From the NCBI GenBank assembly GCA_014238415.1, contig JABABA010000012.1, positions 38,615 through 102,614 of the forward strand: 64,000 nt of DNA, read 5' to 3'. The DNA is from Planctomycetota bacterium. Lineage in GTDB: Bacteria > Planctomycetota > UBA1135 > GCA-002686595. The notes under the pieces are model-generated. The model saw nothing but the letters and a program-made list of their open reading frames with translations, had not been told where the DNA came from and did not search any database. Position numbers and translations under genes: made by a program. Below are positions 15,601 to 24,630 of the stretch, piece after piece. Within the stretch, counting starts at the first letter, position 1. Each line of letters begins with the position of its first letter.

Positions 15601-18351
15601 TCAGTTGTTGGCAGTCACGCCGTTGTCTTTCGTCTTGGACTTCAATGAGGGGAGGAGAGTCTCAATCCCCATCAGCAGCACTTTCGTCGCAGCCTTGACC
15701 TCCTCGGGAGGCTGGGAGTTGCGGATGGCACTTTCCACGTCAGCGGCGGCCTGAGAGACTCCTGGCAGTCCGTAGCTCCCGGCTGATCCATGCAACTTGT
15801 GGGCACACAGTTCGAGCCCTGGAAGGTCCTCGCGGGACAGGAGTTCATTTAGCTCTTTGGCTACCCCGGCCAGGCTCAGCTTATAGGCTTCGATCAGCTG
15901 GATGAGGGGGTCGGGCACTGACGGCTGTGACTCCTCTTCCTGCAACTCATGTGACTGGTTTTTGTGTTGATTGAGCTCGTGCATGATGCCATGAATGAAC
16001 TGCTCCCTTTCAATCGGCTTTCCAATGTAGCCGCTGCAGCCCGCCTCAATGCAGCGCTCAGCGTCTCCACTCATGGTGTGGGCGGTGAGGGCGATTATCG
16101 GCATGGTTGCCCCCATACCTCGCAACTTCTTGGTTGCGGTGTAACCGTCCATTCTGGGCATCCGCATGTCCATCACGATGATGTCAAAGGGGCGTTGGGC
16201 CTCGCGGTACATCTGCACGCTTTCCAATCCATCCTTTGCAAGGGTCACCTCGGCACCGGCAGCCTTCAAAAACAACTCGTAGATGCGGCGGTTGTCTTGA
16301 TTGTCGTCCGCCACAAGGACTGAGATGCTCTCAAGGCTGGTGCTGGAAGTCTCTTGAATAGGGTTTGCCTTGAGTTCCTTTTCCGGTAGCAAATCGGCAA
16401 CCAGATTGAGGGGGTGGTGAAGGGTGAAGGTGCTGCCAAAACCAACTTTGGTTTCGACCGTGATATTGCCTCCAAGGATGCGTGCCAGGCGCCGTGAGAT
16501 ATCAAGGCCCAGACCGCTACCACCGAGTTCAGAGTCGCGGTTGATGTTGGCTTGCGTGAACGGCTGGAAAAGGCGCGGGACGCACTCTTCGGAGATTCCA
16601 ATGCCGGTGTCCTGGACCGATATTTGCATCATTGGATCACCTTCCGGGGAATCGTCGCCCAGGTTCAGGGCTATCGTGACCTCGCCTACTTCGGTGAACT
16701 TGATGGCATTGCTCACGAGGTTGATGAGAATCTGCTTGAGGCGAACCTTGTCCGTCACGATTCTCTCGGGTAGCGGTCCTTTGCTCTTGATTGAGAGTGA
16801 AAGGTCTTTCTGGTTTGCCCGTGGGGACATGAGAGCTTGGACATCTTCGACTAGGGCGTTGAGGGGCTGGCTGCGCTTTTGGACCGCCATTTCGTCTGCC
16901 TCAATTTTTGACATATCGAGGATGTCATTGAGCAGAAACAGCAGGTGTTCGGCATTGTGGTTCAGCCGTCCTAGGTACGTCCGAGTTTCAGCTGTGAGAT
17001 TCGGAATATCATTGCTCAGGATCTCAAGATAGCCAAGCAGAGCCGTCAACGGAGTTCGGATTTCGTGGCTCATGCTGGCCAAGAATCGGGTCTTGGCGTG
17101 GTTGGCCTCAACAGCGCCTTGCTTTGCATGCCTGAGCTCTGTGTTGGCCGTTTTGAGCTCATTTTGCTGGATCGCCATTTGCTCCTGATTCGAGATCTGC
17201 AGCTTGTACGCGGTCTTGAGTTCGTTGGAGTTTTTCCTCAGTTGCCCTTCGATTGTCAGACGGTCTGCGATTTCGCTTTCCAGGTCTGCTGTCCTCTCTT
17301 TGACACGGTTTTCCAACTGCTGATGGGATTGTAGGAGTGTCTCCTCACGTTCGCGGACCTTGGCACGCATTCCAACGAATGCTCGCGACAGGTCCCGGAG
17401 CTCACGAAGGAACTGCTTCTTGGGGATATTGGGTTGAATATCCGTTTCGGCAATGAGTGTCGCAGTATGCCGTAGATTCTCCAATGGATTCGAAAATATC
17501 CGCCTGCTGGCAAGAATCGCTATCAACAAGCTCACGAAATTGACCACGACGAGGGCCAGGATCAGTTCCCCAATGATGTCCTCGTATCCGCTGGCCATCG
17601 AATCGCCGGAAATCCGGAAATGAATGCCGAATCCGTACAAGGGTGAGAAGCCTGTCTTCCAGGGGCTGTCTACTTCCTGCCCGAAGCTCCCGAGCAGGGT
17701 GTCTTCCAGGAAGATTTCTGTTTCAGCGTTCTCAATGAGGGTCGAGGGCATCCCTTTCGAGTGCAGAAGCCCAACCGGGAGGTCTGCTGCGAAGAACCCT
17801 TCAACCTGCTGGGAGTAGGTCACTGGCACGATGATGCGGCAGAAGCGTTCTTCTTCCGAATTGAAGATCTCGATCCTCGCGGGGATCTCCTCCGCCGTCA
17901 TCGATTGGACCCACTTGTCTTCAATGTGGGGGACCTCAAGGTCTCTGTCCATTGAGTGGATCATCTTGCCCTCGGAATCGAAGAGCAGCATGTTGTGTTT
18001 GTGCCCCAGGACCGTGAGCGTGCCCATCAGGTCAGATAGGTCGGCGGTTCTCGCCTCGGGCTGCATCACACTGTGGATGATCTGAGGCAGTTTGGCGAAG
18101 TCCGTGAGAATCACGATACGGTTGTCGATGAAAGAATCCAGACTGTGACCGATCGCCTTCAAGGTACGCGACTCGATCTGTTCCACGTTGCGTAGGCGAA
18201 CGCGTTCACCGCCCAAGACGATCAGCAGGATAGTGATCCCTGCAGCGAGCATGCATTTGCCCGTGAGGAAGCAGCCAAGAGCCCATGATGTGGAAACTCC
18301 CCCTTTGTCGGATGTCCGGCCCTGGCGACTATCTTTCTTGGTTCTAGACAT
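15601..18351 (-). CDS. Hybrid sensor histidine kinase (sensor-HisKA-HATPase-REC-HPt)
   Basis: This is a 916-residue membrane kinase. Membrane helices at about 31-47 and 263-282 enclose a roughly 210-residue extracytoplasmic sensor, probably Cache/CHASE-like. A HAMP-like linker and coiled coil follow (300-415). The HisKA box [20 protein letters not shown] has phospho-accepting His429. The ATPase domain has its N box ([11 protein letters not shown]) and G boxes ([15 protein letters not shown]). A receiver at 677-795 has Asp728 ([14 protein letters not shown]), and a C-terminal HPt domain has His851 ([12 protein letters not shown]). All relay steps are in one chain, and no separate response regulator gene is adjacent. 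A small ORF lies just upstream in the same frame. Confidence 0.92.
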   Translation of the reverse strand: MSRTKKDSRQGRTSDKGGVSTSWALGCFLTGKCMLAAGITILLIVLGGERVRLRNVEQIESRTLKAIGHSLDSFIDNRIVILTDFAKLPQIIHSVMQPEARTADLSDLMGTLTVLGHKHNMLLFDSEGKMIHSMDRDLEVPHIEDKWVQSMTAEEIPARIEIFNSEEERFCRIIVPVTYSQQVEGFFAADLPVGLLHSKGMPSTLIENAETEIFLEDTLLGSFGQEVDSPWKTGFSPLYGFGIHFRISGDSMASGYEDIIGELILALVVVNFVSLLIAILASRRIFSNPLENLRHTATLIAETDIQPNIPKKQFLRELRDLSRAFVGMRAKVREREETLLQSHQQLENRVKERTADLESEIADRLTIEGQLRKNSNELKTAYKLQISNQEQMAIQQNELKTANTELRHAKQGAVEANHAKTRFLASMSHEIRTPLTALLGYLEILSNDIPNLTAETRTYLGRLNHNAEHLLFLLNDILDMSKIEADEMAVQKRSQPLNALVEDVQALMSPRANQKDLSLSIKSKGPLPERIVTDKVRLKQILINLVSNAIKFTEVGEVTIALNLGDDSPEGDPMMQISVQDTGIGISEECVPRLFQPFTQANINRDSELGGSGLGLDISRRLARILGGNITVETKVGFGSTFTLHHPLNLVADLLPEKELKANPIQETSSTSLESISVLVADDNQDNRRIYELFLKAAGAEVTLAKDGLESVQMYREAQRPFDIIVMDMRMPRMDGYTATKKLRGMGATMPIIALTAHTMSGDAERCIEAGCSGYIGKPIEREQFIHGIMHELNQHKNQSHELQEEESQPSVPDPLIQLIEAYKLSLAGVAKELNELLSREDLPGLELCAHKLHGSAGSYGLPGVSQAAADVESAIRNSQPPEEVKAATKVLLMGIETLLPSLKSKTKDNGVTANN

Positions 18352-18360
18352 GGTCGCGAG

Positions 18361-18588
18361 CTAGTCGTGGATGAGGAGGATCTCGCCTGGTTTCCCGGAG
18401 CGGGCCATTACCGGGTCTTCGATAGCAGGGGCCTCGCGGGCGTCAGGGTGACCCTCTTCAGAGGCACTGAACGGTTGCTCGTACGTCTTGATCAGCCCGG
18501 GTATGTCACCGGAGAACTCGATCTCATCCGCTGTAGCGAGCAGGATTGTGGTTAGGTCAGTCCTCGGGGTTGTTGTAGCGATCGACAT
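18361..18588 (-). CDS. Small ORF upstream of the hybrid kinase
   Basis: This 75-codon frame ends with TAG 9 nt before the kinase ATG, in the same frame as the kinase. The sequence is acidic, and the end (KPGEILLIHD) resembles the first strand of a receiver domain without the rest. It has no clear ribosome binding site. It may be a real small protein, a translated leader, or a remnant of a longer kinase N-terminus. I do not recognise a family. Confidence 0.3.
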   Translation of the reverse strand: MSIATTTPRTDLTTILLATADEIEFSGDIPGLIKTYEQPFSASEEGHPDAREAPAIEDPVMARSGKPGEILLIHD

Positions 18589-18894
18589 GGGAGCATACTA
18601 GGGGGTTCCTTCCCATGGTTACAGATAGATACTTATAGAATAGGAGAACAATGCTATAATTGGACACAATCATAGGTGTTTACCCTATGGCCAGACAGGG
18701 GCTGGGAGCCTGCGTGGTCTCCATTGCAGGGCAAGTGGGAGCACAGTGCCGTGCTCGCACGGTTCATCCCGGAGTCCGTTTCAGCACTCTGCTTGGTTTG
18801 TCCTTCTGGGACGATCAGGAAATGCGAGGCTCAGTCGATTTCCTCGGGCGCTCGCGCTCCGTATGGAGGCCAGGGGTCGACTTCGGATCCTGGG
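18589..18894. other. Gene-free stretch between kinase leader and membrane-protein pair
   Basis: The 306 bp include an AT-rich patch at about 18620-18675, unusual for this window, which may hold the promoter for the leftward kinase. No paired -35/-10 elements can be assigned with confidence. The remainder is GC-rich without a credible gene or hairpin. Confidence 0.4.
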
Positions 18895-19149
18895 TCAAAC
18901 AACCCCTCCTCCGAGGAAGCAGCGGATCGCACCAACTCCGATCAGGCAGACCCCCAGGATCAGGGCGGCCAGATGCACCCCCTTGTCGCTTTCTGGGGTG
19001 TCCTTGCTGGTAGTGCCGATCAGGCCCAGGATCGCGCAAATGCTCGAGCATGGAATTCCAATCCAGTTGATCCAACCCAGACAAGGGAACAAACCGCCGA
19101 TTGTGATAGTGCAGGAAAGGACAATGAAGATGATTGTGGCTGTACGCAT
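18895..19149 (-). CDS. Small membrane protein, DUF4190-like
   Basis: This 84-residue protein has two hydrophobic segments (ATIIFIVLSCTITIGGLFPCLGWINWIGIPC and HLAALILGVCLIGVGAIRCFLGG) around a short charged loop. Such small proteins with Cys/Gly-rich helices often sit beside DUF2752 genes, and that is the case here: the DUF2752 gene ends 10 nt upstream on the same strand. The pair probably forms one transcript and acts in the cytoplasmic membrane. No function is established. Confidence 0.55.
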   Translation of the reverse strand: MRTATIIFIVLSCTITIGGLFPCLGWINWIGIPCSSICAILGLIGTTSKDTPESDKGVHLAALILGVCLIGVGAIRCFLGGGVV

Positions 19150-19159
19150 GCTGTGGGGT

Positions 19160-19525
19160 CTACTTTTGGAAGATAAGGGTTCTCAGCGCAAGTGGGACCT
19201 GCATAGCTCCTGCGATTGCAGAGAGAAAGAAGGGCCAGAAGGCGAGATTGAGGTTGCTGGCGATTGTGAACTTGCCGCGCATAGCGAAGGCAAATCCCCG
19301 TGACAGTCCACAGAGCGGGCAACCGGGGCATTTCTCGATAACCAGACCGGTCCAGGAGAGGTGTTCTCCGGCGGCAATCTGGGTGGGATCAAACCATGCG
19401 GCGCAAACCAGAAGGCCTAGTGCCAGCAGTCCCATGACCAGACGGACTACGGTTAGGTCCCGTGGTCCATTCCGGGCAACTGAGGGTCTCAAAGGAGATG
19501 TTGAAGCTCTGCTTCCTGGAATCAT
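19160..19525 (-). CDS. DUF2752 family membrane protein
   Basis: This 121-residue protein has the family signature CPGCPLCGLSRGFAFAMRGKF between hydrophobic segments. The core CPLCGxxR motif is the defining feature of DUF2752. The last helix is LAFWPFFLSAIAGAMQVPLAL. The N-terminal 25 residues are polar, so a later start is possible. DUF2752 proteins have no settled function. Linkage with the small membrane protein downstream is a recurring arrangement. Confidence 0.75.
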   Translation of the reverse strand: MIPGSRASTSPLRPSVARNGPRDLTVVRLVMGLLALGLLVCAAWFDPTQIAAGEHLSWTGLVIEKCPGCPLCGLSRGFAFAMRGKFTIASNLNLAFWPFFLSAIAGAMQVPLALRTLIFQK

Positions 19526-19795
19526 TGTGAGTTCTGAAAGGCTTGACGAAAGTAGCCTAACGGCTGGATGGCCGGGGGTGCGGCTCCGAATTCGGCGGAA
19601 TGACGCAGGGAGTTGTGCGATTTTTGGTCATCAGTCTTGGTGGCAGCTACAGAATCTGATCCATGTTCTTTGCTGAGTATTCGTGTCGCATGGAATTCAC
19701 CCCATGGAGCTCAGAGAGCTGCTTGGTTTCTACTGCCGGAGTATGGCTTGGTGCGGCACCTGGGTTTGGTGCCGGCCAACCGGTTCGCTGTCGCT

Positions 19796-20581
19796 TCACC
19801 CAAAAGCTCGCCCTGCTACTTTCTTGGGCCCCGGGATGCCGCCGCCAAGTTCTCCCAGGAACAGAAAGGTCCCTTCGATGCGTAGACCTGGGCGGGGTGC
19901 GGGCAGACCCTCTGCTTCCACTTGCCAGGGGCTGATGAGCAGAGCAAGGGGGCGCTCTGGCGCATCGCACAAACAGACTTGTACGGTCTCGCCACTGACC
20001 TGGTTCTTCAGGTTGCGGACTTCTTTGATGCGCAAAGAGAGTTGTGCGCATCCGCCAGGATTGTCGAGGCCACCAAGAGGTTCAATCAGGGCTCCGTTGG
20101 GGCGTTCGAGGAGAGCTCTTGGCGCGAGTTCCTGGTTCGGGCCGATGTTCTCCAAGTCCACAGCGAAGCCGGCCACATGCAGGGCCAGGGTGTGCCCCGG
20201 GGGGAGAGGTTTCGGCAGGCGCGCGGCGTCTGAAATCCAGACGCTCAGCAAGTATGTACCGTATTCATCCGCCGATAGACCGGGTACTGGAGGCGCGGCC
20301 CAGCCATGCATCAATGCCTCGAAGCGCGAGTCCTCCGGGGAGGTGAGTTCTTGCGCGGAGATTCTGAGGAGCGTGTCTACCCGATAGTGTGGTAGCAGGG
20401 TCCAGCTTCCGTTGGCGTGACGTTCGCCTCGCAACTCCAGTCCTTGACCCAGACGCAGGCGTCGCTGATCCGTGCTGTTCCCTCGCCAGGGGGTCGGCTC
20501 GCCCTGTTCTTCAAGCAAGCCCTGCAGGCTCAACGGGTTGCTCTTGGGCCCAAAGCCAATGCACTCGATCAGAAAATCCAT
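19796..20581 (-). CDS. Hypothetical protein
   Basis: This is a 261-residue protein, probably cytoplasmic or periplasmic, without signal peptide, membrane helices or recognised motifs. It is rich in Leu, Gly and Pro with predicted beta strands (GTYLLSVWISDAARL, HTLALHVAGFAVDLENIG, CAQLSLRIKEVRNL, RIEGTFLFLGELGGGIPG). This could be two or more beta-sandwich repeats. It stands divergent from the M1 aminopeptidase gene, 65 bp apart. Coding is supported by length, clean composition and lack of a better frame on the other strand. Confidence 0.5.
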   Translation of the reverse strand: MDFLIECIGFGPKSNPLSLQGLLEEQGEPTPWRGNSTDQRRLRLGQGLELRGERHANGSWTLLPHYRVDTLLRISAQELTSPEDSRFEALMHGWAAPPVPGLSADEYGTYLLSVWISDAARLPKPLPPGHTLALHVAGFAVDLENIGPNQELAPRALLERPNGALIEPLGGLDNPGGCAQLSLRIKEVRNLKNQVSGETVQVCLCDAPERPLALLISPWQVEAEGLPAPRPGLRIEGTFLFLGELGGGIPGPKKVAGRAFG

Positions 20582-20646
20582 ACTTCATGGATGCTAACGG
20601 GGGACAGGGCCCACCGACGGCGTGTTGCTTGGCTTAGCATGGGGCC

Positions 20647-23172
20647 ATGTCGATGCACGCATTCAGGGCAGCCGCACCCGGTATTCTTCTGGCCACGGCA
20701 CCTTTCTGTTTGCTTGGTATTTGTGCTTGCGTGGCGCCCCCACCGGGAAAGCTGCGCCCGGTTCAGTCGAACATGGTGCTCCTTGAGGGGCGGCGTGCGC
20801 CAGCGGCCCTCGTCCCCCTCAGGGGTGAGTGGGATGTGGAGCACTATAGGTTGGAGTTGACGCTTCTGCCCGCGAAGCGGGCCATGGAAGGAGTAGCGCG
20901 TATTCGTGCAATCAGCCGGACCTCGGGCAACCGCAACCTGGTTCTTGACTTGGCGGTACTTCAGGTGTCGGGGGTCAGTGATGCAGCGGGTCGCGAGTTG
21001 GGTTGGCGTCATGGAGGGGACCAATTGACCATTGACCTGGGAAGGGACTTCTTTCCCGGCGAGGTCGCCGAAGTGGTGGTCGCCTATGGGGGCGTTCCCC
21101 ACAGGGGACTCTGGTACGCTCCGGAAGATCCTGCTACGCATTGTTTCACCCAGGGCGAATGCGAAGACGCCCGGCGTTGGTTTCCTTGCGTGGACCATCC
21201 CTCCGAGAGGGCAACCAGTGAATTGATCGTTCATATGCCTGCGTCTTGGACCTCCATGGCGGGGGGCATGCTGCTTGAACGCAGGTTGGAGGGATCAAGA
21301 GCCATCGAGCACTGGGCCCATCACATGCCCCACCCTGCCTACTTGGAAACCCTCGTGGCTGGAGAGTTGGTCAGCGTCTTTGACCGGGGCCCGGTGCCTG
21401 TGACCTATGTGGGCACGCCTGCCATGGCCAGGTACCTGAAACCCAGTCTGGGCTCTACAGGCCAGGTGCTTGAATTCTTGGCAGAACTCACATCTCGGCC
21501 CTATCCCTATTCCAAGTACGCAACCTGTGCAGTAGATGGTTTTCCTTTTGGTGGCATGGAGAACGCTAGCGCGACAACGATCACGAGTGCGTCTCTCTGT
21601 GATGTGCGAGGGCGCATGGACGGCGGAGCGGAATCGCTGGTGGTGCATGAAGCTGCGCACCAGTGGTTCGGAAATCTGCTGACCTGCGCGGACTGGTCGG
21701 AGATCTGGTTGAACGAGGGCTTTGCCACCTACTGCACTCTGCTTTGGTACGAAAGAACCCGTGGGCAGGGGGAATTTTTGCGTCACATCAGAGACATGCA
21801 GGTTGCGGCCATCGGGGCGGATGAGAGAACCCATCGGCCCATTGTGCATGGTTCTTGTATCGACCCCCTCGATCTCTTCTTTACCGGCCATGTGTACCAG
21901 GGTGGCGCCAGTCGCTTACATCACCTGCGCTTTGTCTTGGGAGACGATGCTTTTTTTGCGGGATTGCGAGCCTATGTGGGGGGCCATGAGAATTCGGGCG
22001 TGACTTCCCTCGATTTGCAGCGCAGTCTTGAAGCTGCTTCGGGTTTGGATTTGACCCAGCATTTTGAACAGTGGTTGCACTCCCCCGGATTGCCCAAGTT
22101 CAGCCTGAGCTGGTCGCGGCGTTCGGAAGATGGGCCGACCCGGGTGACCATCGAGCAAGTCCATAGTCTGCGTACGGGAACTCCCACGGTTTTTGTGACC
22201 CCGGCTGAAATTGAGTGGCGAACAAGCACCGGAATCCATCGCAAGCGCGTGAAGCTCGACCAGCGCAAGCAGACCCTTGAACTTGCCACCGATGGGGAGG
22301 AACTGCTCTGGGTGCGGTTTGATCCTCTGCATTGGATTCCCGGGGAACGCATCGAGGTCCATGAGTTGGCGACCCAGATCATGCTGGTGTATGAGGCTCC
22401 GGACGCCATGGGTCGAATGCAGGCCCTGGCTTCACTTGGAGAGCAGTGGCCAGGATTGCCCGAAGGGGCCCGACGGCAAGCTCTCTCCGCGGCGGCTCGG
22501 CGCCTGGCGGCGGACCCTGTTGTGGCCGTGCGCGTGGAAGCGGCGCGTTTTATGGGAAAGACTCAAAGTGCCGGAGCGCGTGATCTACTGAGTGCCTTGG
22601 CGCTGGACGACGGCTCTGTTCGCTTACGCCGGGCCGTGTTGCAGGCCTTGGTGAAATTCACCCCTTCCACCAGCTTGTTTGAGCTGGCCCAGGCTGCTTT
22701 TGTTTCTGCGCCCTCATGGGATTGCGCGGGCGCGGCAGTCATGTTGGGGGTCAAAGCTGATCCTGTGCGTGGTCTGCGTTGGGTCGAAGAGCTGATCAAG
22801 GCCCCAGGTGTGATGCAGGTGGATGGCCCAGCGGGGCGCCTGGCCGTGCATGTGGTTGCTGCTCTGGAGACTCTTGGTTCGAAGCAAGCTCTACCGATTG
22901 TGCGTTCCTGGGCACTTGCACCAACGGCCCCTGCTGGCCCCCGGGCTGCCGCGATTGCTTTGCTCGGGGACTGGGGTCGCGAGGCTCCGGGCTTGGTGCA
23001 GGATCTGGCGGGTCTCCTGGGGCACTCCGATCCGCGCTTGTCGCGGGCGGCGGTGATTGCCCTGCGGCGCATTGGCAATCAGCAGGCCCGGGATGCCCTG
23101 AGGGAGTTCTATCCCCATTCGGCGGCACCTGTCGAGCGACGAGCAATCGAGGCACTTTTTCCCCTGCGATGA
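20647..23172 (+). CDS. M1 family aminopeptidase lipoprotein with C-terminal HEAT-like repeats
   Basis: This 841-residue protein begins with a lipoprotein-like signal (LLGICACVAPP). The M1 domain has the exopeptidase motif GGMEN at 302-306, the zinc site H334-EAAH-338 and Glu357 (LNEGFATYC). The spacing HExxH-x18-E is exactly that of M1 enzymes. Residues from about 580 to the end consist of helical HEAT-like units (ARFMGKTQSAGARDLLSALALDDGSVRLRRAVLQALVKF and following), as in some M1 aminopeptidases with scaffold domains. It would trim peptides outside the cytoplasm. Its stop overlaps the start of the next gene (ATGA), so the two are probably coupled. Confidence 0.9.
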   Translation: MSMHAFRAAAPGILLATAPFCLLGICACVAPPPGKLRPVQSNMVLLEGRRAPAALVPLRGEWDVEHYRLELTLLPAKRAMEGVARIRAISRTSGNRNLVLDLAVLQVSGVSDAAGRELGWRHGGDQLTIDLGRDFFPGEVAEVVVAYGGVPHRGLWYAPEDPATHCFTQGECEDARRWFPCVDHPSERATSELIVHMPASWTSMAGGMLLERRLEGSRAIEHWAHHMPHPAYLETLVAGELVSVFDRGPVPVTYVGTPAMARYLKPSLGSTGQVLEFLAELTSRPYPYSKYATCAVDGFPFGGMENASATTITSASLCDVRGRMDGGAESLVVHEAAHQWFGNLLTCADWSEIWLNEGFATYCTLLWYERTRGQGEFLRHIRDMQVAAIGADERTHRPIVHGSCIDPLDLFFTGHVYQGGASRLHHLRFVLGDDAFFAGLRAYVGGHENSGVTSLDLQRSLEAASGLDLTQHFEQWLHSPGLPKFSLSWSRRSEDGPTRVTIEQVHSLRTGTPTVFVTPAEIEWRTSTGIHRKRVKLDQRKQTLELATDGEELLWVRFDPLHWIPGERIEVHELATQIMLVYEAPDAMGRMQALASLGEQWPGLPEGARRQALSAAARRLAADPVVAVRVEAARFMGKTQSAGARDLLSALALDDGSVRLRRAVLQALVKFTPSTSLFELAQAAFVSAPSWDCAGAAVMLGVKADPVRGLRWVEELIKAPGVMQVDGPAGRLAVHVVAALETLGSKQALPIVRSWALAPTAPAGPRAAAIALLGDWGREAPGLVQDLAGLLGHSDPRLSRAAVIALRRIGNQQARDALREFYPHSAAPVERRAIEALFPLR

Positions 23173-23681
23173 ATTCGGCCTCCGGATCCACAAGCCCCGC
23201 TCCTTCTAGAGGAGCGGTTCTCGGGGCGAACCTGGGCAGTCAGGCTCGGCAGGCACTCTGTCGGGAGTTGAAGTTGGCCTTGTTGTCGGAATTCGGTGCA
23301 AGGGCAATTTGCGATCACCTTGGGAGGTTGGTTGAAGACACTGCTCTTGGTGATTCTCTTGAGCGGGTCAACCGTGAAGGGAGCGAGGTGGTGCAGGAGG
23401 TCCAGAACTTGCTGCGCATCCTTGGCGCAACACCGCGCAGGACGAGTTTCCGTCGCCGTGTCCTGGCCCGCGCCCTGGCCATGGTTGCCCGTATGAGTGG
23501 CCCGCGACCCGTTGTGCGAATCGCTCAGCAGGCCTGCGAAACAGTGGCTCGTTGGTATCTGCAATACGCTTTCTTTCTGGTAGAGCATGGAGAAGTGGAG
23601 TTGGCTCGCCGTTGTGAGGGTTTGGCGGAGATCAAACAGCGCCATGCCAGTTCTTTGGGGGCTTGGACCAGGCATGGATAA
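23169..23681 (+). CDS. Helical protein of unknown function coupled to the M1 aminopeptidase
   Basis: ATG 23169 overlaps the M1 stop codon (ATGA), which sets the start. The 170 residues are almost entirely helical, with long amphipathic stretches (ICDHLGRLVEDTALGDSLERVNREGSEVVQEVQNLLRIL, then RRRVLARALAMVARM and WYLQYAFFLVEHGEVELARRCEGLAEI). A four-helix, ferritin-like bundle is conceivable, but the usual iron-ligand pattern is not obvious. It lies 34 nt before a predicted AhpD-like selenoprotein, so it may belong to the same transcript. No family is recognised. Confidence 0.6.
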   Translation: MNSASGSTSPAPSRGAVLGANLGSQARQALCRELKLALLSEFGARAICDHLGRLVEDTALGDSLERVNREGSEVVQEVQNLLRILGATPRRTSFRRRVLARALAMVARMSGPRPVVRIAQQACETVARWYLQYAFFLVEHGEVELARRCEGLAEIKQRHASSLGAWTRHG

Positions 23682-23715
23682 GCCCAATCCCCCTGACTTG
23701 GCGTAGGCTAGGTTC

Positions 23716-24291
23716 ATGCCTTGGATCAAGACCATTGCCCCGGACGAAGCCAGCGGGCGCCTAGCAAAGACATATGCAGCTTCAATCGAACGCGTGGGCA
23801 AGGTGTTTGGGATCGTGCGTTCCATGAGCCTCGACCCGCGTGTGTTGGATTCGTCTATGGGGCTCTACCGCAACATTGTCAAGGAAGGCAACGCTCTCTC
23901 TCGGCGCCAGCGTGAGATGCTGGCCACGGTGGTCAGCAAGGCCAACGATTGTCATTACTGAATGCTCTCCCACGCGGACGATCTCCGGGTTGAGATCGAA
24001 AATGAGGGGGGCGACCCCAAGATTGCCGAGCGGGTGCTGGAAGAGTGGCGCGAGGCGAATCTGGACTCGGTGGACACTGCCCTCTGCACCTATGCAGAAA
24101 AACTAACTCATTCTCCAGCTGCTATGACCTCCACAGACATACAGCTTCTACGGGACCAAGGTCTGTCAGACGAGGCAATTCACAGCGCGATCCAAACGAT
24201 CTCTTATTTCAACTACATCAACCGAGTAGCAGACGCGGTGCATGTTGAGTTGGAGCCCGAGATGCCGCCCTATGGGGACGGTGGACGCTGA
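23716..24291 (+). CDS. AhpD-like (carboxymuconolactone decarboxylase fold) putative selenoprotein with CxxU motif
   Basis: The frame from ATG 23716 runs through LSRRQREMLATVVSKANDC79-H-Y to TGA 23959-23961. It resumes in the same frame as MLSHADDLRVEIENEGG..., ending FNYINRVADAVHVELEPEMPPYG at 24291. Peroxidase-related CMD proteins have E...C-x-x-C-x3-H here; the sequence reads C79-H-Y-U82-M-L-S-H86, so TGA stands for the second catalytic Cys. Downstream residues match the family to its very end, so the frame is under coding constraint beyond the TGA. A 7-bp stem with a CGGGTT loop lies 24 nt downstream. Sec-containing AhpD-like proteins are known from marine metagenomes. Length with Sec is 191 residues. 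Likely role: thiol/selenol peroxidase. The alternative is a truncated gene. Confidence 0.8.
23979..23998 (+). promoter_or_regulatory. SECIS-like stem-loop in the AhpD-like gene
   Basis: CGATCTC pairs perfectly with GAGATCG (7 bp) around the 6-nt loop CGGGTT. The loop begins 24 nt after TGA 23959-23961, close to the spacing in well-studied bacterial SECIS elements, and has G at loop position 2. The loop matches CGGGT of the hairpin at 1530-1546, although the stems differ, as expected if the loop is what SelB reads. Confidence 0.65.
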
Positions 24292-24630
24292 GCCGAGATT
24301 CTTGAATTGAGGTGCGCGGCCTGTGCGCTGGAAACAGGCATTGGCAGCAGCGCGTTCTTGCTGAGCGTCAGGAACCTGGTTGGGATTTGGCAGGCCTGGA
24401 CCAGGCTGCGGATCGGGGGCGGTTCGTGTGGCGCAGGGATGGTTCCGGAGCAGAGCCAGCTGATCGGCGTTCGGCGGTGAAAGACTGTTCATGTGTTGAT
24501 CCTCTCTGGTCATGCGCGGGATCTACTAGCATTGAATTGCGTAAGATCTCCGCAGGGTTGATACTCGGCTCTGATCCTACGAGACCCGAAAGGGTATCTT
24601 CTGGGATCGGTACCTTCTGCTGGATGCGGA
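24292..24630. other. Gene-free stretch before the ABC exporter
   Basis: No credible gene, RNA or strong hairpin is visible in these 339 bp. It presumably holds the exporter promoter, but no -35/-10 pair could be identified with confidence. The weak start (TTG 24631) of the next gene leaves a little room for a different N-terminus. Confidence 0.4.

Noticed and set aside
18653..18658. Perfect TATAAT on the plus strand
   Set aside because: No -35 hexamer at 16-18 bp and no rightward gene follows; the genes downstream are on the minus strand.
1501..23961. The two in-frame TGAs explained as random sequence errors, like the two TAA breaks
   Set aside because: Both TGAs fall exactly on a Cys of a CxxC redox motif and are followed by CGGGT-loop hairpins at SECIS spacing. 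The TAA breaks (11706-11708, 25783-25785) are at non-Cys positions without such hairpins. Errors remain possible, but the coincidence is unlikely.
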